Shown piece after piece: positions 27,969 through 36,869 of a stretch of 64,000 nucleotides of DNA. Source of the stretch: Paenibacillus apiarius (GTDB taxonomy: Bacteria > Bacillota > Bacilli > Paenibacillales > Paenibacillaceae); NCBI RefSeq assembly GCF_017052585.1, contig NZ_JAFFHZ010000001.1:4340001-4404000 (forward strand), given 5' to 3'. Within the stretch, counting starts at the first letter, position 1. Every line of letters begins with the position of its first letter. Made by a program: the position numbers and the translations under genes. Below the pieces are notes generated by a model that had not been told where the DNA came from, did not search any database, and saw only the letters and a list, made by a program, of their open reading frames with translations.

Positions 27969-29390
27969 ATGAATCATCCAGAATCATATGAGGGACAACG
28001 TGTCGTCGTGCTTGGCTTGGCCAAGAGCGGCGTACGCGTGGCAAAGATATTTCATGACCGCGGTGCGCAGGTGACCGTAAATGATAAGAAGGAACGCCAC
28101 ATGTGCCCCGAAGCTTCAGAACTGGAAGCTTTGGGCATTTGTGTTGTATGCGGGCATCACCCGGACGAACTCATTGACGAACAAGTCGCTCTGGTCGTCA
28201 AAAATCCGGGAATTCCGTATTCTGCACCGCCTGTCATGAAGGCGATCTCGCTTGGCATCGAGGTTGTTACCGAGGTCGAGGTCGCTTATCGTCTAAGTCC
28301 GGCGCCAATTGTCGGAATTACGGGGAGCAACGGCAAGACGACAACGACGACTTGGGTCGGCAACATGCTGGAAGCGGCGGGGCTGAAGCCGGTGGTTGCC
28401 GGCAACATCGGAACGCCGCTCTGCCAAGCGGCGGAGGAGGTCGAGCAAGACGATATCCTCGTCGTGGAATTAAGCAGCTTTCAACTGAAAGGAACCGATC
28501 AGTTCCATCCGCGTGTCGCCTGCCTGCTTAATGTGGCGGAAACGCACCTGGATTATCATGGAACGATGGAGGATTATGTGAGCTCGAAAGCGCGTTTATT
28601 TGAAAATATGACCGAGCAGGATGTTGCCGTGCTGAATGCGGACGATGAAACATGCCGCTCGCTCGCTTCGCGGATTCAAGCCCGCAAATGGTGGGTATCT
28701 TCAAATAAGCGCGTCGATTGCGGCGTATTTATCGATCCGCCGTACGGCGACGCGGCGGGGAATGACGAATCCCGTCATCTGGTGTATGTCGATGAGCAGG
28801 GAATGCCGCATCCAATCGTGCGGGTGCAGGAAATCGGCCTGCCGGGAAGATATAACGTCGACAACGCTCTGGCTGCATGCGCCATCGCGATTGCGGCGGG
28901 AGCATCTCCTGATTCATTGGCCGAGCCATTGCGTGCGTTCAACGGGGTTGAGCATCGTCTTGAATTCGTGCGCAAGGACAATGGAGTCGTCTATTATAAC
29001 AACTCCAAAGCGACAAACACGAAAGCGACACTGATGGCGCTTGAGGCGTTTGACGGCAATATCGTGCTCATTGCGGGCGGGCTTGATCGCGGTCTAGACT
29101 TTCACGAATTGATTCCCGTCATGCGAGAGCGCGTCAAGGCCGTCGTCACGATGGGACAGACAAGACGAATTATGGAGCATGTTGCGGCAGAAGCGGGTTT
29201 ATCCGACATCGCGGTCGTCGACAATATGGATAATGCATCCGCTGCTATCACGAAGGCGGTCCAGCTCGCGCAGCATTATGCGGAGGCGGGCGATATCGTG
29301 CTGCTGTCTCCTGCATGCGCAAGCTGGGATATGTTCCCATCGTATGAGGAACGGGGACGAATGTTTAAAGCGGCGGTGCATAGTCTGTAG
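27969..29390 (+). CDS. murD: UDP-N-acetylmuramoyl-L-alanine:D-glutamate ligase
   Basis: This 473-residue Mur ligase has an N-terminal Rossmann-like domain (VVLGLAKSGVRVA) and the ATP loop GITGSNGKTTTTTWV near residue 117. HRLEFV near residue 332 and YYNNSKATNTKAT near residue 341 complete the family signature. It adds D-glutamate to UDP-MurNAc-L-Ala in the cytoplasm. It begins right after mraY and is followed by spoVE. Confidence 0.97.
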   Translation: MNHPESYEGQRVVVLGLAKSGVRVAKIFHDRGAQVTVNDKKERHMCPEASELEALGICVVCGHHPDELIDEQVALVVKNPGIPYSAPPVMKAISLGIEVVTEVEVAYRLSPAPIVGITGSNGKTTTTTWVGNMLEAAGLKPVVAGNIGTPLCQAAEEVEQDDILVVELSSFQLKGTDQFHPRVACLLNVAETHLDYHGTMEDYVSSKARLFENMTEQDVAVLNADDETCRSLASRIQARKWWVSSNKRVDCGVFIDPPYGDAAGNDESRHLVYVDEQGMPHPIVRVQEIGLPGRYNVDNALAACAIAIAAGASPDSLAEPLRAFNGVEHRLEFVRKDNGVVYYNNSKATNTKATLMALEAFDGNIVLIAGGLDRGLDFHELIPVMRERVKAVVTMGQTRRIMEHVAAEAGLSDIAVVDNMDNASAAITKAVQLAQHYAEAGDIVLLSPACASWDMFPSYEERGRMFKAAVHSL

Positions 29391-29435
29391 TAGGGGGGTG
29401 TTCAAGCCCCTACATTGTCCAATGAGGTGTCCCGC

Positions 29436-30533
29436 ATGGTCAAAGCACGAACTGCGCCCGATTTGTGGCTCATCGTTTCCGTTCTGTCGCTGCTAGCGAT
29501 CGGTATTGTCATGGTATATAGCGCAGGCGCCGTTGTGGCGTATCACGATTACGGGGATTCTTTTTATTTTGTCAAACGGCAATTGCTGTTTGCCGTTCTC
29601 GGTTTGGTTGCCATGTTCTTTACGATGAACACGGACTATCATGTGTGGAAGCGATACGCTAAAATAGGACTAATTATTTGCTTCGCTCTGCTTGCCATCG
29701 TGCTCATTCCCGGAATCGGCAATGTGCGGGGCGGAGCGCGAAGCTGGCTAGGCGTCGGCTCCTTCGGCATTCAGCCGTCCGAGTTCATGAAGCTGGCCAT
29801 GGTTGTTTTTCTCGCCAAGATGCTGTCGGAGGAACAGTCGAAAATTACGCTGTTCGCCAGAGGACTGCTGCCTCCGCTCGGCATTATGGGAGCGGCCTTC
29901 GCCATGATTATGCTGCAGCCGGATCTCGGAACGGGCACCGTCATGGTAGGCGCCTCCCTGCTCGTTATTTTTACTGCAGGAGCAAGAATCAAGCATCTGA
30001 TGTCGCTCGCGCTCGTCGGCGCCGCCGGGTTTGCTGGGCTTGTGCTGGCAGCCCCGTACCGCCTGCAGCGCATCACTGCCTTTCTCGATCCGTGGCAGGA
30101 TCCGTTAGGAGCCGGTTATCAGGCGATCCAATCTCTATATGCGATTGGGCCGGGAGGGCTTATCGGGCTTGGTCTCGGAGCGAGCCGGCAGAAGTACAAT
30201 TACGTGCCCGAGCCACAGACAGATTTTATTTTTTCCATTTTGGCAGAAGAGCTTGGCTTTATCGGCGGCGTAGCCGTATTGCTGCTTTTCCTGATACTGG
30301 TCTGGCGCGGCATGAGAGCGGCGATGACCGCTCCCGATACGTTCGGCAGTCTGCTGGCCGCAGGCATCGTCGGCATTGTCGCGGTCCAGGTCATTATTAA
30401 TATCGGCGTCGTCATCGGCTTAATGCCGGTCACGGGCATTACACTGCCGTTAATCAGCTACGGCGGTTCTTCTCTGACCTTGATGCTAACCGCGCTTGGC
30501 ATCCTGCTCAACATATCACGTTATGCGAGGTGA
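29436..30533 (+). CDS. spoVE: Stage V sporulation protein E (SEDS glycosyltransferase)
   Basis: This 365-residue polytopic protein of the SEDS family (FtsW/RodA/SpoVE) has GGARSWLGVGSFGIQPSEF near residue 100, the PEPQTDFIFSILAEELG loop near residue 258, and the C-terminal GITLPLISYGGSSL near 338. It polymerises glycan strands with its partner PBP. The ATG at 29436 follows GAGGTG; the frame is open from a TTG at 29415. The length and location between murD and murG match SpoVE of Bacillus. Whether it also acts in vegetative division (FtsW role) cannot be told from sequence. Confidence 0.92.
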   Translation: MVKARTAPDLWLIVSVLSLLAIGIVMVYSAGAVVAYHDYGDSFYFVKRQLLFAVLGLVAMFFTMNTDYHVWKRYAKIGLIICFALLAIVLIPGIGNVRGGARSWLGVGSFGIQPSEFMKLAMVVFLAKMLSEEQSKITLFARGLLPPLGIMGAAFAMIMLQPDLGTGTVMVGASLLVIFTAGARIKHLMSLALVGAAGFAGLVLAAPYRLQRITAFLDPWQDPLGAGYQAIQSLYAIGPGGLIGLGLGASRQKYNYVPEPQTDFIFSILAEELGFIGGVAVLLLFLILVWRGMRAAMTAPDTFGSLLAAGIVGIVAVQVIINIGVVIGLMPVTGITLPLISYGGSSLTLMLTALGILLNISRYAR

Positions 30534-30538
30534 ACGAC

Positions 30539-31645
30539 ATGCGGGTCGTGCTTAGCGGCGGCGGTACGGGCGGACATATTTATCCGGCTGTCGCCATCGC
30601 ACGGGAATGCGAAAAGAGATTTCCCGACTGCACTTTTTTATATATTGGAACAGAAAGAGGCTTGGAAAGCCGGCTTGTGCCGGAAGAAGGTCTTCCGTTT
30701 GCTTCTATCGATATTACCGGCTTTAAGCGCAAGCTTTCCATTGATAATGTGAAGACCGTTATGCGGTTTATCCGCGGCGTTACAAAAGCAAAGGCGATGC
30801 TGAAGGAATTCAAGCCCGACGTCGTCATTGGCACCGGAGGCTACGTATGCGGCCCGGTGGTCTATGCCGCGTCCAAGCTTGGCATTCCAACCGTCGTCCA
30901 TGAGCAGAACGTCATTCCCGGGTTGACCAATTCATTTTTAAGCCGTTATGTTAATTCGGTTGCCGTCAGTTATGAGCAATCCTCACCGCATTTCGGCAAG
31001 GCGAAGAACGTGGTGTTCTGCGGCAATCCGCGCGCGACGGCTGTCGTCGAAGCCAATCGGGAGCGCGGCTTCGCGTCGCTTGGCCTGCCGATTGACAGCC
31101 GAATCGTGCTGGTCGTTGGAGGAAGCCGTGGGGCGCGGGCGATCAATGACGCGATGATCGGCATGGTGCCGCTGCTCAAGCAGCTGCCCGATGTTCATTT
31201 CGTTTATGTGACCGGACAGAATTACTATGAATCGACGCGCACAGCGGTGTTGAAAGCAAGCGAAGCGGTACGCAATCATTTGCATGTTCTTCCCTACATC
31301 AGCAATATGCCGGAAGTGTTGGCCGCTACCACGCTCGCTGTAAGCCGGGCAGGCGCATCGTCGCTGGCGGAATTGACGGCGCTTGGCATACCGTCCATAC
31401 TGATTCCGTCACCGAATGTGACGAACAACCATCAAGAAGCGAATGCGCGCTCCTTGCAGGAGGTCGGAGCCGCCGTCATGATAACGGAGAAACAGCTGAC
31501 AACCGAAGCGTTGTTCGCCCAAATTAAGACTTTGATGACAGACGAGAAGAAACGCAGTCACATGTCTTCGTGCGCCAAGTCGGCCGGACAGCCAGATGCG
31601 GCGGCACGAGTCGTAACTGAACTTGAGCGATTGACGGGCAAGTAA
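30539..31645 (+). CDS. murG: Undecaprenyldiphospho-muramoylpentapeptide N-acetylglucosaminyltransferase
   Basis: This 368-residue GT-B glycosyltransferase makes lipid II from lipid I. Motifs: GGGTGGHIYPAVAIA at the N-terminus, GTGGYVCGP near residue 98, VVGGSRGARAIN near residue 185, and the UDP-GlcNAc site RAGASSLAELTALGIPSI near residue 267. The ATG at 30539 follows GAGGTG and lies five bases after the spoVE stop codon. A terminator overlaps its stop codon, so transcription probably ends or is reduced here before murB. Confidence 0.96.
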   Translation: MRVVLSGGGTGGHIYPAVAIARECEKRFPDCTFLYIGTERGLESRLVPEEGLPFASIDITGFKRKLSIDNVKTVMRFIRGVTKAKAMLKEFKPDVVIGTGGYVCGPVVYAASKLGIPTVVHEQNVIPGLTNSFLSRYVNSVAVSYEQSSPHFGKAKNVVFCGNPRATAVVEANRERGFASLGLPIDSRIVLVVGGSRGARAINDAMIGMVPLLKQLPDVHFVYVTGQNYYESTRTAVLKASEAVRNHLHVLPYISNMPEVLAATTLAVSRAGASSLAELTALGIPSILIPSPNVTNNHQEANARSLQEVGAAVMITEKQLTTEALFAQIKTLMTDEKKRSHMSSCAKSAGQPDAAARVVTELERLTGK

Positions 31646-31664
31646 AGCTTGCCCGATTTTTTTG
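31633..31664 (+). terminator. Terminator after murG
   Basis: CGGGCAAG (31635-31642) and CTTGCCCG (31648-31655) form a perfect stem with a 5-base loop, followed by ATTTTTTT. It includes the murG stop codon. Confidence 0.9.
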
Positions 31665-31727
31665 CTCGATTACGATATATCGCGAGAAACGACGAAGAAT
31701 GATCCATGGTTCACCAGCGTGGGCTCC

Positions 31728-31831
31728 TGTCACACAACGTGTCACACTAACATAAGATACTCTATACATCGTGACAGTCTCCCTACACCGCTGCTTTGAA
31801 CGAACGACGGCATGATTCAATGTGTGTGACA
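31728..31831. promoter_or_regulatory. TGTCACAC repeats before murB
   Basis: TGTCACAC occurs at 31728-31735 and 31740-31747 (12 bases apart), GTGACA at 31771-31776, and GTGTGACA at 31824-31831. The two orientations form an inverted arrangement across the murG-murB gap. It could be an operator; no known regulator motif was matched. Confidence 0.4.
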
Positions 31832-31858
31832 GTTGGAGAGGTAAAGGAGGTTCATCAT

Positions 31859-32767
31859 ATGCTGCAGCAATTTATTTCCCGATATGCCGAACAGAACTTA
31901 GGGACATACAAATGTAATGAGCCGCTTGCGCCGTATACAACCTGGAAGATCGGAGGTCCGGCGGATGTGCTCGCCGAACCGGCCGGCAAGGAGCAATTGA
32001 TTCAGACTGTCAAGCTTCTGCATGACTTGCAAGTGCCTTGGATGACGATCGGCCGCGGCTCTAATATGCTTATTTCCGATAAAGGAGTGCGTGGAGTCGT
32101 CATTCATACGGGATCGGCGCTTGATTATGTCCGTCAGGAAGAACACTTGATTCATGCCGGAGCAGGTTATTCGTTTATTAAATTGTCGGTAACCACAAGC
32201 AATTTGGGCCTGGCAGGGCTCGAATATGCGGGAGGCATTCCTGGATCGGTCGGCGGGGCCGTGTACATGAATGCGGGGGCACATGGGTCTGACGTGTCAC
32301 GAATATTTGAATCTGCTGAGATTGTACTGGACACAGGGGAATTGGTGCGTTACGGAGCGGAAGAGATGCAGTTTGCCTACCGCCATTCTGTGCTGCATGA
32401 GAAACGGGGCATCGTATTGGAGGCGACGTTCCGGCTCACGCCCGGAGATCGACTAGAGCTCAAAGCCTTGAATGCATCGTACAAGGATCGCCGGCGGCGC
32501 ACGCAACCGCTGACATCGGCATGCGCGGGCAGCGTATTCCGCAATCCCCCGGGAGATTATTCAGCCCGGCTCGTCGAAGAAGCGGGGTTGAAGGGATTGC
32601 GCATCGGCGGAGCCGAAGTTTCCACGCAACACGCCAATTTCATTGTAAACACCGGGCAAGCAACAGCGTCAGACGTGCTCACCCTGATGGAGCGTATCCA
32701 ACTAACGATAAAGGACCGTTATGGTGTCGAGTTGGTGCCGGAAGTGTTGGTGGTGGGTGAGCGGTAA
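31859..32767 (+). CDS. murB: UDP-N-acetylenolpyruvoylglucosamine reductase
   Basis: This 302-residue FAD-dependent reductase makes UDP-MurNAc. It has the flavin-domain motifs TTWKIGGPADVL near residue 26, GRGSNMLISDKG near residue 64, and YAGGIPGSVGGAVYMNAGAHG (seen as GIPGSVGGAVYMNAGAHG near residue 126), plus ACAGSVFRNP near 223. The AAAGGAGG before the ATG at 31859 sets the start; the frame is open upstream to 31796. It follows a terminator and a region of repeats, so it likely has its own promoter. murA starts 16 bases after its stop. Confidence 0.95.
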   Translation: MLQQFISRYAEQNLGTYKCNEPLAPYTTWKIGGPADVLAEPAGKEQLIQTVKLLHDLQVPWMTIGRGSNMLISDKGVRGVVIHTGSALDYVRQEEHLIHAGAGYSFIKLSVTTSNLGLAGLEYAGGIPGSVGGAVYMNAGAHGSDVSRIFESAEIVLDTGELVRYGAEEMQFAYRHSVLHEKRGIVLEATFRLTPGDRLELKALNASYKDRRRRTQPLTSACAGSVFRNPPGDYSARLVEEAGLKGLRIGGAEVSTQHANFIVNTGQATASDVLTLMERIQLTIKDRYGVELVPEVLVVGER

Positions 32768-32783
32768 TCTCGGAGGTGATACA

Positions 32784-34067
32784 TTGGACAAATTGGTGAT
32801 TGAGGGTGGAAAGCCTCTATCAGGAACCATTCGTATCCATGGAGCGAAAAATGCCGCTTTACCGATTTTAGCAGCCGCGATCCTGGCCGACGGTACCGTG
32901 AAGCTCGATAATGTCCCGCAATTACTCGATATTGAAGTAATGCTGAACATTTTGCGCCGACTAGGTTGCCGAGCCGTTCAGGACGGTTACACGGTCACTA
33001 TGGATTCTGCAGGTGCTCACTCGGCCCATGTGCCGGAAGATTTGATGCGCCAGATGCGCTCCTCTATCTTCTTAATGGGGCCGCTGCTTGCGCGTTTCAA
33101 GGAGGTTCACATTTATCAGCCTGGCGGCTGCGCCATAGGCGAGCGCAAGATTGATTTGCATTTGCGCGGGCTGCAAGCGCTCGGCGCTGAATTGGAGCAA
33201 TGCGGCAACCGCATTACATGCCGCGCGGAGCAATTGGAAGGCGCCGAAATTCATTTGGATTTTCCCAGCGTGGGCGCTACCGAAAATATTATGATGGCCG
33301 CGGTGCTGGCCGAAGGAACAACGGTAATTACGAATACCGCGCGGGAACCGGAAATTGTTGATCTGCAGCATTTCCTCAACCGAATGGGCGCCAATATTAC
33401 CGGTGCGGGTTCAGATACGATCATCGTGACCGGGGTGAAGCAGCTCCGCGGATGTCAATACGAGATCATACCTGACCGCATCGTCGCTGGCACGCTGATG
33501 ATTGCGGCAGCGGCGACGCGCGGTGCGGTGACGCTCACCAATGCCTATGCAGAACATTTAACGGCATTAATCCATATCTTGCGCCGGGCCGGTGTTCAGA
33601 TTGCAACGAGTAATGGTATAATTAATGTGACCAGCAGCGGGAGGCCGAAAGCGGTGGAACGAACGGTTACATCGCCGTATCCGGCGTTTCCTACGGATTT
33701 ACAGTCCCAGCTCATGGTCCTTCTATCGCTTGCCGATGGCGTCAGCGTCATGAAGGAGACCGTATTCGAAGGCCGATTCAGGCATGTGGATGAACTGACC
33801 CGCATGGGGGCTGATATTCGCGTAGATTTGAGCTCCGCTTTTGTGAGAGGTGTCCAGTCGCTGTACGGCGCTACGGTGGAAGCAACCGATCTGCGTGCGG
33901 GTGCCGCGCTCGTTATCGCGGGATTGGCGGCGCAAGGGCGCACCATCGTGGAGCAGGTGCATCATATCGACCGGGGCTACGATCGAATCGAGCATATATT
34001 TAGCCGGCTCGGTGCAAGCATCGAACGCTTTACCCCGGTTCCGAAGTTGGATTTCGCAAATGGATAA
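32784..34067 (+). CDS. murA: UDP-N-acetylglucosamine 1-carboxyvinyltransferase
   Basis: This 427-residue enzyme transfers enolpyruvate to UDP-GlcNAc, the first committed step of peptidoglycan synthesis. The active-site Cys (fosfomycin target) is in QPGGCAIGERKID near residue 115, and the family's GAKNAALPIL lies near the N-terminus. Translation starts at a TTG at 32784 behind CGGAGGTG. With murB it forms a two-gene step of UDP-MurNAc synthesis. Whether a second murA copy exists elsewhere cannot be seen. Confidence 0.96.
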   Translation: MDKLVIEGGKPLSGTIRIHGAKNAALPILAAAILADGTVKLDNVPQLLDIEVMLNILRRLGCRAVQDGYTVTMDSAGAHSAHVPEDLMRQMRSSIFLMGPLLARFKEVHIYQPGGCAIGERKIDLHLRGLQALGAELEQCGNRITCRAEQLEGAEIHLDFPSVGATENIMMAAVLAEGTTVITNTAREPEIVDLQHFLNRMGANITGAGSDTIIVTGVKQLRGCQYEIIPDRIVAGTLMIAAAATRGAVTLTNAYAEHLTALIHILRRAGVQIATSNGIINVTSSGRPKAVERTVTSPYPAFPTDLQSQLMVLLSLADGVSVMKETVFEGRFRHVDELTRMGADIRVDLSSAFVRGVQSLYGATVEATDLRAGAALVIAGLAAQGRTIVEQVHHIDRGYDRIEHIFSRLGASIERFTPVPKLDFANG

Positions 34068-34090
34068 ACGGCAATTAGGCATTTACCGGG

Positions 34091-34112
34091 TCCCCTCCTA
34101 CTGCGGAGGGGA
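34091..34112 (+). other. GC-rich hairpin after murA without T tract
   Basis: TCCCCTCC (34091-34098) pairs with GGAGGGGA (34105-34112). No T run follows, so it may protect or process mRNA rather than end it. Confidence 0.5.
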
Positions 34113-34148
34113 TTGCGAGTATTTGCGCCAATGTATATATTAGTAGGA

Positions 34149-34180
34149 GAGGTTGTTTATGCAACCTCCTTTCAATCGCG
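34149..34180 (-). repeat. Dispersed GTTCAAA/TTTGAAC intergenic repeat, copy 4
   Basis: On the opposite strand it reads CGCGATTGAAAGGAGGTTG ... AAACAACCTCTCC, matching the copies at 36650 and 39226 in the CGCG and ACAACCTCT ends. It lies between murA and divIB. Confidence 0.5.
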
Positions 34181-34190
34181 ATTTTATGTA

Positions 34191-34228
34191 TGATAAGAGA
34201 ATATGATAAGAGAATATGATAAGAGAAC
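34191..34228 (+). repeat. 13-base tandem repeat, three units
   Basis: TGATAAGAGAATA occurs twice (34191-34203 and 34204-34216), followed by a third unit TGATAAGAGAAC (34217-34228). It lies just upstream of divIB. Confidence 0.9.
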
Positions 34229-34243
34229 GTTTTTTTACTGTCG

Positions 34244-35140
34244 ATGAAGAAGGGGATGAACCCATTGCAAGCAAGAACGATTCCCCCGCTGCCAGACAAG
34301 CCGCAGAAGAAGAAGCGGAAAGCGACAAAACTGATTTGGCTTTTATTCGTCTTATTCATCGTCCTGCTCGGAGTGCTGTTCTTCCGTTCCCCGATTAGCA
34401 AAATATCGCAAGTACGCTGGATTGGAGAGCATTTTGTAACGAAAGCGGATTTAACCGAAACGAGCGGCCTGAGACCGGGGGAGCCTTTCTTTGGGACAAG
34501 CAGCAAGGCCGTTGCCGAGCGGATTCAAGCCAAGTATCCGTTTGTGAAATCGGTGCAGGTCAACAAGCAATTTCCCGGTTCGGTTGAAGTGCATATCCAT
34601 GAATATGCGGCAGTTGCCTATGAATTGACTGCTGACGGAATGATGCAGGCATGCCTTGAGAACGGCTCGGTCGTCAAGCTTGACGAGCGGCTGAAGACGG
34701 TGCTCGAGAAGCCGATGCTCACGCAGTGGGATGGACAGCAAGAGATGAAGTCCAAGCTGAGCAAAGAGCTGGCTAACATACCGAAAGGGCTTCTGGCCGA
34801 TATTTCCGAGATTCGCTTCTATCCGTCATCCTCCTACCCGGATCGCATTAAGCTGTATACCCGTTCCGGATTCGAGGTCGTAACGAGCGTCGCTTTTTTG
34901 CATGATAAGATCGCCTACTTGAGCGGAGTCGTGGAGACGCAGGAGCCAGGCCGCATTACGATGCTGAAGGCCGACTCGTACATCCCGTATTCCAGCCTGC
35001 CTGCTTCCGAAGAAGAGGTCGAGCCAGGTTCAGAGGTCGAGGATGCAGCAGATTCAGGCACAGATAGTCAAGAAGCAAACGATAGCGGGACAGAGAACCA
35101 GATGGAGCCTGATGCCGAGAAAAACAGTCAAGATGAGTAA
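34244..35140 (+). CDS. divIB: Cell division protein DivIB/FtsQ
   Basis: This is a 298-residue bitopic protein: a cytoplasmic basic segment, one transmembrane helix (about residues 29-47), and an extracellular POTRA domain (ISQVRWIGEHFVTKADLTE; conserved V-x-G). A second beta-rich region follows, then a C-terminal tail that is acidic and low-complexity (Glu/Ser/Asp). It scaffolds FtsL and DivIC at the septum. The start is uncertain: an ATG at 34244 has no clear ribosome site, an ATG at 34256 touches AAGGGG, and a TTG at 34265 has better spacing. Confidence 0.9.
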   Translation: MKKGMNPLQARTIPPLPDKPQKKKRKATKLIWLLFVLFIVLLGVLFFRSPISKISQVRWIGEHFVTKADLTETSGLRPGEPFFGTSSKAVAERIQAKYPFVKSVQVNKQFPGSVEVHIHEYAAVAYELTADGMMQACLENGSVVKLDERLKTVLEKPMLTQWDGQQEMKSKLSKELANIPKGLLADISEIRFYPSSSYPDRIKLYTRSGFEVVTSVAFLHDKIAYLSGVVETQEPGRITMLKADSYIPYSSLPASEEEVEPGSEVEDAADSGTDSQEANDSGTENQMEPDAEKNSQDE

Positions 35141-35317
35141 AATTTGGAGAAAGAAAAAAACTCTACTCAATAAACGGAAAAAATGCTAGAATAAAGCTTA
35201 TGGTATTTCCCGTGATCTCCTTCTTTTTTCTTTATGTTTTTATGTATAGTTAAGCCCCTTCATCTATAGCTTCTTTTACATATGGAAGGACTTATCACTA
35301 AAAAATTTGTAGAAAAA

Positions 35318-35346
35318 AGAGGGAATGACTAAACTTTGTTGAATAC
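35318..35346 (+). promoter_or_regulatory. SigH-type promoter before ftsA
   Basis: AGAGGGAAT (35318-35326), an 11-base spacer and GTTGAATAC (35338-35346) fit the SigH consensus RnAGGAwWW-N11-12-RnnGAATww with one mismatch in the -35 and one at the last -10 position. The ftsAZ operon of B. subtilis is known to have a SigH promoter for asymmetric division. Confidence 0.6.
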
Positions 35347-35406
35347 ATACAAAGTGTCCGGGGATACAAACATACCAATTGACTTGGAAGTGGGAGGTGC
35401 CACGGG

Positions 35407-36651
35407 TTGAGCAGCAATGACATCATTGTGAGTTTGGACATCGGTACATCCAAAGTGCGCGCTATCATCGGAGAAATAAACAACGGAACGCTGCAAATCA
35501 TCGGCGTTGGATCTGCTGACTCAGAAGGTATTCGCAAAGGTGCGATTGTAGATATTGATCAGACCGTTCAATCGATCCGCAATGCAATAGAGCATGCGGA
35601 ACGAATGGTCGGCATTGAAATTACGGAAGTATACGTAGGCATATCGGGCAATCATATCGGCTTGCAATCGAGCCATGGAGTTGTAGCGGTCTCGAACGAA
35701 GACCGTGAAATCGGCGAAGAGGATATTGAGCGTGTGCTCAAAGCGGCAGAAGTTATCGCTTTGCCTCCAGAACGCGAGATAATCGACGTGGTCGCAAAGC
35801 AATACGTTGTTGACGGATTGGAAGACATTCATGATCCGCGCGGCATGATTGGAGTACGTCTGGAAGTCGATGCAACGATCATCACGGGTGCGAAGACCGC
35901 AATACATAATTTACTGCGATGTGTGGAGAAAGCGGGCTTGCATGTCAAAGACCTTGTGCTGATGTCACTGGCCGGCGGACAGCTGGCTTTATCCAAAGAC
36001 GAAAAAATGATGGGATCGGTGCTTGTAGACGTAGGCGCCGGAGCGACGACGATTGCGATCTTCCGCGACGGAACGCTTACAGCCACGACAACTTTGCCTA
36101 TAGGCGGTGACTTCGTCACGAACGATATTGCTTACGGTTTGCGCACAATGTCAGACCATGCGGAGAAAGTGAAGCTGAAATATGGATGCGCATGGATTGA
36201 CGATGCAGTGGAGGACCAAGTCTTCAAAGTGACCCGTATCGGCAGTAATGTAGAAAAAGAATTCAATCAAGTTTTTTTAGCCAACATCATCGAACCGCGC
36301 GTACAAGAAATATTCCATCTTGTCAAAAACGAAGTGAAGCGTCTAGGTTTCACGGAATTGCCTGGCGGTTACATTCTATCCGGTGGCACCGTTTCGATGC
36401 CAGGGGTGTTGCATGCGGCGCAAGCCGAGCTGCAAACCTCCGTGCGCATTGCCGTGCCTGATTTTATCGGAGTGCGCGATCCCGGGTTCGTCAGTGGTGT
36501 TGGGGTATTGCATCATGTATTGCGCTCCGTTCGTCCACGCAGTGCGGGTGGCGCTAAGAAAGCGGCTGCACGGAAGCAAGCTCCAGTTGAATCATCGAAC
36601 AAGCCGGGCTTGATTGAACGGTTGAAAAATATGTTTAGTGAATTCATCTAG
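35407..36651 (+). CDS. ftsA: Cell division protein FtsA
   Basis: This 414-residue actin-like ATPase anchors FtsZ to the membrane. It has the N-terminal phosphate loop SLDIGTSKVRAIIGE, the ATP-binding motifs VDVGAGATTIAIF near residue 205 and LSGGTVSMPGV near 325, and a C-terminal amphipathic helix (GLIERLKNMFSEFI) that binds membrane. Translation starts at a TTG behind GGGAGGTG. The 1C-type subdomain carries ISGNHIGLQSSHG near residue 79. A repeat element, not a terminator, separates it from ftsZ. Confidence 0.96.
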   Translation: MSSNDIIVSLDIGTSKVRAIIGEINNGTLQIIGVGSADSEGIRKGAIVDIDQTVQSIRNAIEHAERMVGIEITEVYVGISGNHIGLQSSHGVVAVSNEDREIGEEDIERVLKAAEVIALPPEREIIDVVAKQYVVDGLEDIHDPRGMIGVRLEVDATIITGAKTAIHNLLRCVEKAGLHVKDLVLMSLAGGQLALSKDEKMMGSVLVDVGAGATTIAIFRDGTLTATTTLPIGGDFVTNDIAYGLRTMSDHAEKVKLKYGCAWIDDAVEDQVFKVTRIGSNVEKEFNQVFLANIIEPRVQEIFHLVKNEVKRLGFTELPGGYILSGGTVSMPGVLHAAQAELQTSVRIAVPDFIGVRDPGFVSGVGVLHHVLRSVRPRSAGGAKKAAARKQAPVESSNKPGLIERLKNMFSEFI

Positions 36652-36810
36652 AGGTTGTTCAAAGAGCCCCCTTTTAATCGCGAAGTATACCAATATGTGT
36701 TTTCGGCATTGAATCTTGCATTCACTCAATAAGAGGTTATTGCTTTCGAAGTCGTTTTCATGCGAAATTTGTACTTCTCGTGCTGACAAGCGGTCTTTTT
36801 GAACACGGAT
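36651..36810. repeat. Long variant of the GTTCAAA/TTTGAAC repeat between ftsA and ftsZ (copy 5)
   Basis: The left end GAGGTTGTTCAAAGAGCCCCC (36651 on; read as GTTGTTCAAAGAG) pairs with TCTTTTTGAACACG (36794-36807) across about 130 bases. The left end is the reverse complement of the copy at 39226. The internal part has no ORF with a ribosome site. Confidence 0.55.
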
Positions 36811-36869
36811 ATTTAATAATAAGTTGACTTCATGCCATCCATGCACAATGAAGGGGAGATGGAGAACTG

